Shown here piece by piece: positions 1 through 5,948 of a stretch of DNA of 6,429 nt. Origin of the DNA: an uncultured bacterium (GTDB taxonomy: Bacteria > Patescibacteriota > Patescibacteriia > Patescibacteriales > UBA12465); assembly GCA_937983635.1 (NCBI GenBank), contig CALJZR010000032.1, forward strand, positions 1 to 6,429, read 5' to 3'. The first letter of the stretch is position 1, and every line of letters begins with the position of its first letter. The position numbers and the translations under genes are program-made. The notes under the pieces are model-generated. The model worked only from the letters and a program-made list of their open reading frames with translations. It did not search any database and was not told the origin of the DNA.

Positions 1-513
1 AATCTCCCCGAAGGCGTTAGCGCCCAGTTTCAAAACGGCGTCCTGGCAGTGAAAGGGCCGAAGGGTGAGCTGTCTCGGGAAATCAAAGCGCCTGCTTCGG
101 TTGAAATCGTTGACGGTTCTTTGCGCGTGAGTGTTGACCAAAATGCCAAAGATGCCAGCGCTTATTGGGGTTTATATCGTGCTTTGGTGGATAATATGGT
201 GACTGGAGTTAAAGTTGGCTTCACTAAAAAATTAGAAATTAATGGTGTTGGTTACCGCGCGGCCGTTAGCGGCAATAAGCTTAATTTAAGCTTAGGTTAT
301 TCCCATCCGATTGAATTTCCTTTACCCGCTGGTATCAGCGCAGTGGTTGAAGGTAACGTTATTACTTTAAGCGGCATTGATAATGAACTCCTAGGTAATA
401 CTGCTTATAAAGTCCGCAAACTTCGCACGCCGGAACCTTATAAAGGTAAGGGCGTTAAATATGCTGATGAAGTCTTGCGCCGCAAGGCTGGTAAGACTGC
501 CGCTAAGAAATAA
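1..513 (+). CDS. rplF: 50S ribosomal protein L6, 5' end missing
   Basis: L6 is a large-subunit protein that binds 23S rRNA near the sarcin-ricin loop and the factor-binding site. The frame is open from base 1, and the first residues (NLPEGV) match the segment that normally lies about ten residues into L6, so only the extreme N-terminus lies off the window. Of 170 visible residues, the first L6 repeat carries VKGPKGEL (about 17-24), the second carries GVGYRA (82-87) and LGYSHP (98-103), and the family signature PEPYKGKG is at 144-151. The C-terminus ends in a short lysine-rich tail (KTAAKK). A GTG at base 49 is not the start, because it encodes the valine inside VKGPKG. It is followed 21 bases later by rplR, the usual spc-operon order. 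Identification is very secure; only the start is unknown. Confidence 0.97.
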   Translation, partial: NLPEGVSAQFQNGVLAVKGPKGELSREIKAPASVEIVDGSLRVSVDQNAKDASAYWGLYRALVDNMVTGVKVGFTKKLEINGVGYRAAVSGNKLNLSLGYSHPIEFPLPAGISAVVEGNVITLSGIDNELLGNTAYKVRKLRTPEPYKGKGVKYADEVLRRKAGKTAAKK

Positions 514-534
514 GGCAATTGAGATTTAAACTAT

Positions 535-894
535 ATGATGAATGTTATCAAAAAAGAAAAAGCCCGTAAGCTCCGCCGTCAGGTCAGAGTGCGTGCTAAA
601 ATCAGCGGCACTGCTACCCGTCCGCGCTTAAATGTTTTCCGTTCCAATCGGGGCATGTATCTACAGCTCATTGATGACGCTTCCGGCCGCACTTTGGCTA
701 GTGCTCATACGCGCGAGCTGAAAGGGAAGAGCGCTCAAAAGATTGAAAATGCCGTTGCTTTAGGCAAGCTTTTAGCGGATAAAGCTTTAGCTTTGGGCAT
801 CAAAGAGGTCGTCTTTGATCGCAGCTCCTATCGTTATCATGGCCGTGTCAAAGCGGTGGCCGATAGTGCTCGTGAACAAGGATTAGTTTTCTAA
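535..894 (+). CDS. rplR: 50S ribosomal protein L18
   Basis: L18 binds 5S rRNA together with L5 and anchors it in the central protuberance of the large subunit. The 119-residue product has the normal family length. It has a basic N-terminal tail ([15 protein letters not shown]), the motif [16 protein letters not shown] (23-38) and the C-terminal signature [20 protein letters not shown] (94-113), where most bacteria have FDRGGYLYHGR. It lies between rplF and rpsE as in the standard spc operon. Two ATG codons stand in tandem at 535 and 538, and the sequence does not decide between them. No Shine-Dalgarno sequence precedes either; the upstream bases are A/T rich (GATTTAAACTAT). Confidence 0.97.
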   Translation: MMNVIKKEKARKLRRQVRVRAKISGTATRPRLNVFRSNRGMYLQLIDDASGRTLASAHTRELKGKSAQKIENAVALGKLLADKALALGIKEVVFDRSSYRYHGRVKAVADSAREQGLVF

Positions 895-921
895 ACCTAA
901 ATAAGTATTAAGATTTTTAAT

Positions 922-1608
922 ATGGCAGACGATAACAAAAAAGTAGAAGCCGGCAGTTCCGACCAGAAAGTCGCAGCCGCTGTCGCTAAAGATTTATACG
1001 GTGGCCAAGAAAAGCGCAACCGTGGCGGCCGTCCTCCGCGCCGTGATGGTCGTGGTAGTCGCGACGAGAATAAGGATGAATTTGAACAGCGCATCTTGGA
1101 AATCGCCCGTGTTACTCGTGTTATGGCTGGCGGCAAGCGTATGAATTTTCGTGCCTGCGTTGCTATTGGCGATCGCAAGGGGAGCGTGAGCGTAGGCTTG
1201 GGTAAGGGCGCTGATGTGACTATGGCTGTTAACAAAGCCGTTAATCGCGCCAAGAAGACCATGCTTAAGGTACCGGTTGTCAATGAGACTATTCCTCACA
1301 TTGTTTACCAGAAACTAGGAGCTGCTTCTATTATTTTTAAACCAGCTAAGCAGGGCCGCGGTGTTATCGCCGGCGGTGTTGCTCGAGCAATTTTAGAATT
1401 AGCCGGCATCAAAAATGTTACCAGTAAAGTTTTAGGCACTAACAATAAGATTAACAACGCTCGTTGCACTTTAGCCGCCTTGGCCAGCTTGCGCCAGCCA
1501 GAAAAACGGCAGAATTCTGAGAAGAAAGGGGAAGAAAAAAATATCGAGGCGACCGTTACTGAAGAAAAAGCTAAAACTGTCGTTAAAAAGAGCGCGGTTA
1601 AAAAATAA
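922..1608 (+). CDS. rpsE: 30S ribosomal protein S5 with N- and C-terminal extensions
   Basis: S5 is a small-subunit protein near the mRNA entry channel, involved in decoding accuracy, helicase activity and spectinomycin response. The 228-residue product is much longer than E. coli S5 (167). The conserved core runs from about residue 54 to 192: the double-stranded-RNA-binding part (EQRILEIARVTRVMAGGKRM, GDRKGSVSVGLGKG) and the C-terminal part (GVIAGGVARAILELAGIKNV, GTNNKINNARCTLAAL). Residues 1-53 form a low-complexity basic extension rich in R and G (RNRGGRPPRRDGRGSR), and residues 193-228 form a lysine/glutamate-rich tail. In the spectinomycin-contacting loop the VKGG motif of E. coli reads MAGG, so the lysine is replaced by A69. 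The next gene is rplO, with no rpmD between. No Shine-Dalgarno sequence precedes the ATG. Confidence 0.97.
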   Translation: MADDNKKVEAGSSDQKVAAAVAKDLYGGQEKRNRGGRPPRRDGRGSRDENKDEFEQRILEIARVTRVMAGGKRMNFRACVAIGDRKGSVSVGLGKGADVTMAVNKAVNRAKKTMLKVPVVNETIPHIVYQKLGAASIIFKPAKQGRGVIAGGVARAILELAGIKNVTSKVLGTNNKINNARCTLAALASLRQPEKRQNSEKKGEEKNIEATVTEEKAKTVVKKSAVKK

Positions 1609-1638
1609 GCGCCAATTTTAAGATAATCATTTAATTTT

Positions 1639-2055
1639 ATGCTGTCACTGAATAATCTCAAGCGCTCTGTCGGCGCTACTCATAAAAAAAAGCGGGTTGG
1701 TCGCGGTAATGCGTCCGGCCATGGTACCTATAGTACCCGCGGTTTGAAAGGACAGAAGTCTCGCTCCGGTGTCAGCGGTTTGAAGCGTCTTGGTATGCGC
1801 AAACAGCTTTTACAGACGCCGAAGTTGCGCGGTTTCCGCTCCCTGCAGCCGAAGAATCAGATTGTTTCCGTTGGCGCTATCAATAAGCATTTTAAGGATG
1901 GCGAAATAGTAAACCCGACTGCTCTCTTCGAGAAAGAACTGATTAAGAATGTTGGTTCTCCCGTGAAAATTTTAGGCAAAGAGAAATTGACGGTGAAAGC
2001 CAAGTTTGAAAAAGTAGCAATGAGCGCGGCGGTCAAAGGCCAGATATCTGCTTAA
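1639..2055 (+). CDS. rplO: 50S ribosomal protein L15
   Basis: L15 is a late-assembling large-subunit protein that threads a long basic N-terminal arm into 23S rRNA. The 138-residue product has the usual length and order. The N-terminal arm contains [20 protein letters not shown] (16-35) and GQKSRSG (38-44). A globular C-terminal domain follows, with [20 protein letters not shown] (76-95) and the lysine-rich [20 protein letters not shown] (111-130). The ATG at 1639 starts the conserved MLSLNNLK and has no Shine-Dalgarno sequence; TTTAATTTT lies directly upstream. It follows rpsE by 30 bases and precedes secY by 39 bases. The stop codon sits in the loop of a long hairpin described separately. 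Confidence 0.97.
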   Translation: MLSLNNLKRSVGATHKKKRVGRGNASGHGTYSTRGLKGQKSRSGVSGLKRLGMRKQLLQTPKLRGFRSLQPKNQIVSVGAINKHFKDGEIVNPTALFEKELIKNVGSPVKILGKEKLTVKAKFEKVAMSAAVKGQISA

Positions 2056-2070
2056 GATATTTGGCTTTTG
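2034..2070 (+). promoter_or_regulatory. Long RNA hairpin across the rplO stop codon, ahead of secY
   Basis: CAAAGGCCAGATATC (2034-2048) pairs with GATATTTGGCTTTTG (2056-2070) over 15 consecutive base pairs, two of them G-U. The 7-base loop (TGCTTAA) contains the rplO stop codon. No clean U-tract follows, so it is not a classical terminator. The secY ATG lies 24 bases beyond the stem. Possible roles are partial attenuation, an RNA-processing or stability element, or control of secY translation by ribosomes leaving rplO. The pairing is seen directly; the role is inferred. Confidence 0.6.
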
Positions 2071-2094
2071 CCTATAATCATAATCAATCGTTTT

Positions 2095-3366
2095 ATGCTG
2101 GCAAAATTAGAACAAATTTGGAAAGCTAAAGATTTACGCAACAGCGTCCTTTTCGTTTTAGGGATGTTGGTGATTTTTCGTTTTGCTGCTCATATTCCCG
2201 TTCCGGGAGTAGACGCGGCCGCTTTAAAGAATCTTTTTGCCTCTAATCAGATCCTCGGTTTGATGAATATTTTTTCCGGCGGCGGCATGGAGAACTTTTC
2301 CATCGTGATGATGGGCATTGCTCCTTATATCACCTCTTCCATTATCTTCCAGCTTTTAGGCATGATTGTTCCAAAAATTGAAGAAATGCAGAAAGAAGAG
2401 AGCGGTCGTCAGAAAATTAATATGTGGACCCGGTGGGCGACTGTGCCTTTGGCGGCAATGCAAGCCTACGGCATGATTACTCTTTTGCAACGCTCTAGCC
2501 AGGGTATCTTAGGTAATATTTCTCCTTTTGATTTTGGCGCCATCATTGTTACTATCACCGCCGGCACGATCTTCTTGATGTGGGTTGGCGAATTAATTAC
2601 TGAAAAGAAGATTGGTAACGGCATTTCTCTCTTAATTTTCGCCGGTATCGTTGCCGGTGTTTGGCAGAAAACCCAGCAATTTTTATTAACCTTTGATCAG
2701 ACACAAATTTTTACTCTCATCGGTTTTATTCTTATCGCCATCTTAACAGTTGTCGGCGTGGTTATTATCAATGAAGGCCAGCGCAATATTCCGGTGCAGT
2801 ATGCCCGGCAAATCCGAGGTAACCGCACCTTTGGCGGCTCCAGCACCCATCTGCCTTTGCGCGTTAATATGGCTGGCGTCATCCCCATCATCTTCGCTAT
2901 TTCCGTTGTCCTTTTCCCGCCGATGATTGCTCAGTTTTTCTTGCATGCCCGCACCACTTGGATTGCCTCTTTAGCGTCTAAAGTGATTGAACTTTTCAAT
3001 AACCAGTTGATTTACGGAGTAGTTTATTTCGTTTTAGTTTTTGCTTTCACTTATTTCTATACCGAAGTTATTTTCCATCCGGATCGTATTTCTGAAAATC
3101 TGCAAAAACAAGGCGGCTTTATCCCGGGAATTCGTCCGGGCAAGCCGACCAGCGACTATCTCTCCTATACCGCTCACCGGGTAATTTTTGTAGGCGCTTT
3201 ATTTTTAAGCTTGATCGCCATTCTACCTTTAGTGATGCAGTATTTTACCGGTTCGCAGTCGATGGCTATCGGCGGCACCAGCTTGCTCATCGTGGTCTCG
3301 GTCGTTATTGAAACCGTCAAGCAGATTGAATCGCAATTAACAATGCGTGAATACGACGGCCTCTAA
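2095..3366 (+). CDS. secY: Protein translocase subunit SecY
   Basis: SecY is the inner-membrane channel through which SecA or ribosomes push unfolded proteins, working with SecE and usually SecG. With the ATG at 2095 the product has 423 residues, close to the family norm, and begins MLAKLEQIWKAKDLR as expected. A TTG at 2068 would add nine atypical residues and lies in the hairpin stem, so I rejected it. Visible landmarks are the first signature FRFAAHIPVPGVD (28-40), the plug region after NIFSGGGMENF (58-68), the second signature around GELITEKKIGNGISLL (165-180), the cytoplasmic loop INEGQRNIPVQYARQ (225-239), the SecA/ribosome-contacting loop PGIRPGKPTSDYL with the key arginine R347, and the C-terminus KQIESQLTMREYDGL. 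Hydrophobic segments fit the ten-helix fold. It ends the ribosomal operon; adk, often next, is absent. Confidence 0.97.
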   Translation: MLAKLEQIWKAKDLRNSVLFVLGMLVIFRFAAHIPVPGVDAAALKNLFASNQILGLMNIFSGGGMENFSIVMMGIAPYITSSIIFQLLGMIVPKIEEMQKEESGRQKINMWTRWATVPLAAMQAYGMITLLQRSSQGILGNISPFDFGAIIVTITAGTIFLMWVGELITEKKIGNGISLLIFAGIVAGVWQKTQQFLLTFDQTQIFTLIGFILIAILTVVGVVIINEGQRNIPVQYARQIRGNRTFGGSSTHLPLRVNMAGVIPIIFAISVVLFPPMIAQFFLHARTTWIASLASKVIELFNNQLIYGVVYFVLVFAFTYFYTEVIFHPDRISENLQKQGGFIPGIRPGKPTSDYLSYTAHRVIFVGALFLSLIAILPLVMQYFTGSQSMAIGGTSLLIVVSVVIETVKQIESQLTMREYDGL

Positions 3367-3391
3367 TCCTAAAACTTTTTGAAAAATGATA

Positions 3392-3421
3392 ACAAAAATG
3401 TAGCTTCAGCTACATTTTTGT
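3392..3421 (+). terminator. Intrinsic terminator after secY
   Basis: ACAAAAATGTAGC (3392-3404) and GCTACATTTTTGT (3409-3421) form a perfect 13-bp inverted repeat with a TTCA loop. The distal arm carries a run of five T residues, and the proximal arm carries a matching A run, so it could act in both directions. It lies 25 bases past the secY stop and closes the ribosomal-protein operon. Confidence 0.85.
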
Positions 3422-3436
3422 GTTATAATCAGCATA
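3421..3436 (+). promoter_or_regulatory. Extended -10 promoter for the 98-residue protein gene
   Basis: TGTTATAAT (3421-3429) is an exact match to the extended -10 consensus TGnTATAAT for the housekeeping sigma factor. No good -35 box lies 16-18 bases upstream, where the DNA is the terminator hairpin. Counting seven bases on from the hexamer places the transcript start near A3436, giving a leader of only about 14 bases before the ATG at 3450. It probably drives 3450-4705 and perhaps the genes beyond. The motif is seen; activity is inferred. Confidence 0.65.
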
Positions 3437-3449
3437 TAAGCTTTATTAT

Positions 3450-3746
3450 ATGGATTTAAATGATTTTTTAGCTGACATTAAAGATCAGCCTAGTTACGTC
3501 ATTGAGCGCAATTTAAATTCACTAGTACGGCAAAATTACCATTTTCAAAGCCTAAGCTCTGATAATCGGGAAATAGTGCTGTCGTTAGTGAAGAAGTATA
3601 AGGAGAAGTTAAGAACCGGTGTCGGAGTTTCCCAATACACGATTAACCGCGATATGTATAATCTTTATCAGAAAAGATTGAAACTAAAATTGACCGAAGT
3701 TGACCGTGACCATATCCGTGATATTTTAGAAAGCTTTAAGCAATAA
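3450..3746 (+). CDS. Unrecognised 98-residue soluble protein
   Basis: I do not recognise this family. The product has 98 residues, is highly charged, has no cysteine, signal peptide or membrane segment, and looks mainly helical. Probable helices are at about 2-11 (DLNDFLADIK), 15-29 (SYVIERNLNSLVRQN), 38-55 (DNREIVLSLVKKYKEKLR), 61-78 (SQYTINRDMYNLYQKRLK) and 82-97 (TEVDRDHIRDILESFK). It is probably a real gene: an extended -10 promoter sits directly ahead, a terminator isolates it from secY, and the protein has ordinary composition. The ATG at 3450 has no Shine-Dalgarno sequence and a predicted leader of about 14 bases. The DUF475 gene starts 41 bases downstream with no clear terminator between, so the two are probably co-transcribed. 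No function is assigned. Confidence 0.8.
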   Translation: MDLNDFLADIKDQPSYVIERNLNSLVRQNYHFQSLSSDNREIVLSLVKKYKEKLRTGVGVSQYTINRDMYNLYQKRLKLKLTEVDRDHIRDILESFKQ

Positions 3747-3787
3747 TTTTAATATCGGGAGCCTGTTTTTAGACCCCTGCTCATTCT

Positions 3788-4705
3788 ATGTGGCTACATT
3801 TATTTATTGTTGTTGTCGGTCTGTGTTTGTTTGAAATTATCAGCAGTGTTGATAACGCCATCGTCAACGCTAATATTTTAAAGACGATGCCCAAGAAGTA
3901 TCAGCGCATCTTCTTGGTCTGGGGCATCTTTTTTGCAGTTTTTGTCGTCCGCGGTCTTTTGCCATTTGCCATTGTCTGGATGGCCGCGCCTCAGCTCTCA
4001 ATCGGTCAGGTTATTGGGGCCGCTTTTTCTAATAGCGGGGAAGTGGCCGGCTATCTGGCCTCTTCCAAGCCTTTATTACTACTCGGTGGCGGTGTTTATC
4101 TCTTTTTTGTTTTCTTATCCTGGCTCTTTTTAGAAGAGAAGAAATATGCTTTTTTCGTGGAAGGATTTATCCATCGCCAAGGTGCTTGGTTTTATGCGAT
4201 TTCTTCGATTTTTACCACCTCGGTCGTTTATTTGGCTTTACAGAGGAATCCGACCTTGGCTCTGGCCGCCACCATTGGTGTTTCTGCCTTCTTTATTACT
4301 GACGGTTTTAAGAAAAACGCCGAGGAGAAAGAAAAGCAATTAATGAATCCGGCGATGGGGGCTTGGAGCAAGATTCTTTATCTTGAAGCTTTAGACGCTT
4401 CTTTTTCCATTGATGGCGTCATTGGCGCCTTCGCTTTTACCATGAGCGTTCCTTTAATTATTTTAGGCAATGGTCTGGGCGCTTTTGTTGTTCGGGAATT
4501 TACGATTAAGGGTATGAATTTTATTTCCAAGTTTGCTTATCTTAAAAATGGGGCAATGTATTCCATTGGTATGCTCGGTGCCTTAATGGTGACGGAAAGC
4601 TTCGGTCATGAATATCCCTTCTGGGTGGCGCCGCTTAATACCGGCCTCCTTTTGGCAGTATTTTTATTCCTCTCCGTTAGAGCTCAGAAGCAGTTGAAAC
4701 AGTAA
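3788..4705 (+). CDS. DUF475 / TerC-superfamily integral membrane protein
   Basis: This 305-residue, very hydrophobic protein resembles the DUF475 family, a branch of the TerC-like membrane proteins. Two related acidic motifs in membrane segments support this: FEIISSVDNAIVNANIL (15-31; E16, D22, N23) and LEALDASFSIDGVIGAFAFT (199-218; E200, D203, D209). They resemble the paired acidic sites proposed to bind metal in TerC proteins, some of which export manganese. I count about eight or nine membrane segments, with a charged cytoplasmic-type loop at 174-185 (FKKNAEEKEKQL). As I recall the family, many members have an extra hydrophobic segment before the first motif. Here an in-frame TAG at 3770-3772 prevents any long extension, so the ATG at 3788 is the likely start. 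Metal export is an inference from the superfamily; the substrate is unknown. Confidence 0.85.
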   Translation: MWLHLFIVVVGLCLFEIISSVDNAIVNANILKTMPKKYQRIFLVWGIFFAVFVVRGLLPFAIVWMAAPQLSIGQVIGAAFSNSGEVAGYLASSKPLLLLGGGVYLFFVFLSWLFLEEKKYAFFVEGFIHRQGAWFYAISSIFTTSVVYLALQRNPTLALAATIGVSAFFITDGFKKNAEEKEKQLMNPAMGAWSKILYLEALDASFSIDGVIGAFAFTMSVPLIILGNGLGAFVVREFTIKGMNFISKFAYLKNGAMYSIGMLGALMVTESFGHEYPFWVAPLNTGLLLAVFLFLSVRAQKQLKQ

Positions 4706-4712
4706 TAAAATT

Positions 4713-5546
4713 ATGGTTTATATCAAGACAAATGAAGAAATTGCCGCTATTAGAGCCGGCGGTAAAATTTTAGCTAAAATTTTAAAGACTTTGAAAGCGG
4801 CCGTTAAACCCGGAGTTAATACCGCTGATTTAGAGGCAGTCATGATAGAGATGGTGGCGGCGGCTGGCGGTCGTCCCGCTTTTAAAGACTATCCCATGGG
4901 CGGCGGCATTTTTTTTCCTTCCGCCATTTGCGCCTCCATTAACGATGAGGTTGTTCATGGTGCCGCTGTTCCTGGCCGGATTTTAGTCGAAGGTGATATT
5001 ATTGACCTGGATATCGGCATGGAATGGCCGGTTTTGCCGGAAATCAGAAGGGAACTGGGTTTGCCCACTAATCCGCATTCGCCGGGCGGCGGTTTTTATA
5101 CCGATATGTGCGCGACCGTGCCGGTGGGAGAGATCAGTAAAGAGGCCAAGAAATTATTGGCGGTGACTCAGGAGTGTTTGGCGGCGGCTATTAAAAAAGT
5201 GATGCCGGGAGCGCGTTTAAATGATATTGGCGGCACCGTTCAGCAGATTGCCGAGGACGCTGGCTATGGCGTTGTGCGCGACTTAGTCGGCCACGGTGTC
5301 GGCTATCAGGCTCATGAAGATCCGGAAGTTTATCATTATCTTATCAATCCCCGCTCTACTGCTAATTTGGAATTGAAGCCGGGTATGGTTATTTGCATTG
5401 AGCCGATGATTAACGCCGGTACTCATCGAGTTAGTGTCGCCGCTAATGGCTATACTATCATCAGCGCCGATAATTCTTTAAGTGCTCACTTTGAACATAC
5501 GATTGCTGTGACGGATAAAGGCCATCAAATCTTAACCTTGGAATAG
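4713..5546 (+). CDS. map: Type I methionine aminopeptidase
   Basis: The enzyme removes the initiator methionine from new proteins after deformylation, in the cytoplasm at the ribosome exit. The 277-residue product has the complete pita-bread fold and all five metal ligands: D100 (DLDIG), D131 (YTDMC), H194 (VGHGVG), E230 (CIEPM) and E261 (FEHTI). The conserved histidines H82 (EVVHG) and H201 (AHEDP) are also present. D100 and D131 are 31 residues apart, against 11 in E. coli Map. The extra segment, roughly 103-127 (MEWPVLPEIRRELGLPTNPH and on), is a polar loop insertion. There is no N-terminal zinc-finger or SH3-binding extension. The ATG follows the DUF475 stop by 7 bases and the stop precedes ruvX by 1 base, which suggests one transcript and coupled translation. 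Confidence 0.95.
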   Translation: MVYIKTNEEIAAIRAGGKILAKILKTLKAAVKPGVNTADLEAVMIEMVAAAGGRPAFKDYPMGGGIFFPSAICASINDEVVHGAAVPGRILVEGDIIDLDIGMEWPVLPEIRRELGLPTNPHSPGGGFYTDMCATVPVGEISKEAKKLLAVTQECLAAAIKKVMPGARLNDIGGTVQQIAEDAGYGVVRDLVGHGVGYQAHEDPEVYHYLINPRSTANLELKPGMVICIEPMINAGTHRVSVAANGYTIISADNSLSAHFEHTIAVTDKGHQILTLE

Positions 5547-5547
5547 C

Positions 5548-5943
5548 ATGATTTTAGGTGATGATCAACAATATTTAGGAGTCGATTGGGGCGAAAAGCG
5601 CATTGGTCTGGCTTTGGCTGACATTGAAACCAGAATGGCCCTGCCTTTTATTACAGTGCCTAATCTGCGCTCTTTGTTGGCAATCGTTAAGGCTGAAAAT
5701 ATTGGCTTAATCGTTATCGGCTCGCCCCGGAAAATGGCCGGAGAAGTTGCTTCCAATCCTTTATTTCTAAATTTCCTTAAAGATTTGAAAGCGCAGTCGC
5801 CGGTGCCGGTGCTAGAAATTGATGAGCGTCTTTCTAGTAAGGCGGTCGATGCTTTACCGGGACAGCGGCGGGACAAGGCGGGTCGTGATGAAATTGCCGC
5901 CACGATTTTTTTGCAAAATTATTTAGACACGGAACAGTCTTAA
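5548..5943 (+). CDS. ruvX: RuvX/YqgF-family RNase H-fold nuclease
   Basis: YqgF-family proteins are small RNase H-fold nucleases, named putative Holliday-junction resolvases. In E. coli the protein is implicated in processing the 5' end of pre-16S rRNA. The 131-residue product has typical length. Motifs in order are LGVDWGEKRIGLALAD (10-25, with likely catalytic D13), IVIGSPRKMAGE (55-66), EIDERLSS (90-97) and KAGRDEIAATIFLQNYL (110-126, with likely catalytic D114). The acidic residues expected of an active enzyme are all present. Its ATG lies one base after the map stop, and recO begins five bases after its own stop, so the three are likely one operon with coupled translation. Family assignment is secure; whether rRNA maturation or DNA junctions is the main role cannot be told from sequence. 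Confidence 0.93.
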   Translation: MILGDDQQYLGVDWGEKRIGLALADIETRMALPFITVPNLRSLLAIVKAENIGLIVIGSPRKMAGEVASNPLFLNFLKDLKAQSPVPVLEIDERLSSKAVDALPGQRRDKAGRDEIAATIFLQNYLDTEQS

Positions 5944-5948
5944 AGTTT

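Noticed and set aside
49..513. GTG at 49 as the start of rplF
   Set aside because: The GTG encodes the valine of the conserved VKGPKG segment, and L6-like sequence (LPEGV) continues upstream to base 1, so the gene simply begins off the window.
897..1299. Minus-strand open frames opposite rpsE
   Set aside because: They lie wholly opposite a conserved ribosomal gene, have low-complexity composition and resemble no protein family I know.
2068..2094. TTG at 2068 as the start of secY
   Set aside because: It adds nine atypical residues (PIIIINRF-type) before the conserved MLAKLEQIWK and lies inside the hairpin stem; ATG 2095 fits the family.
3757..3761. GGGAG as a Shine-Dalgarno sequence for the DUF475 gene
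   Set aside because: It lies 26 bases ahead of the ATG, too far for normal ribosome positioning, and an in-frame TAG at 3770-3772 rules out an earlier start close to it.
3757..3784. Possible terminator or hairpin between the 98-residue gene and DUF475 (GGGAG with CCCCTGCTC)
   Set aside because: Only three or four pairs form, with a large loop and no U-tract placed after the stem, so it is too weak to call.
3933..4343. Alternative-frame open frames inside the DUF475 gene
   Set aside because: They are shadows of a hydrophobic coding sequence whose main frame carries clear family motifs.
5019..5093. Intein or intron as an explanation of the Map insertion
   Set aside because: About 20 residues is far too short for an intein, the frame is intact, and no splice-type motifs are visible.
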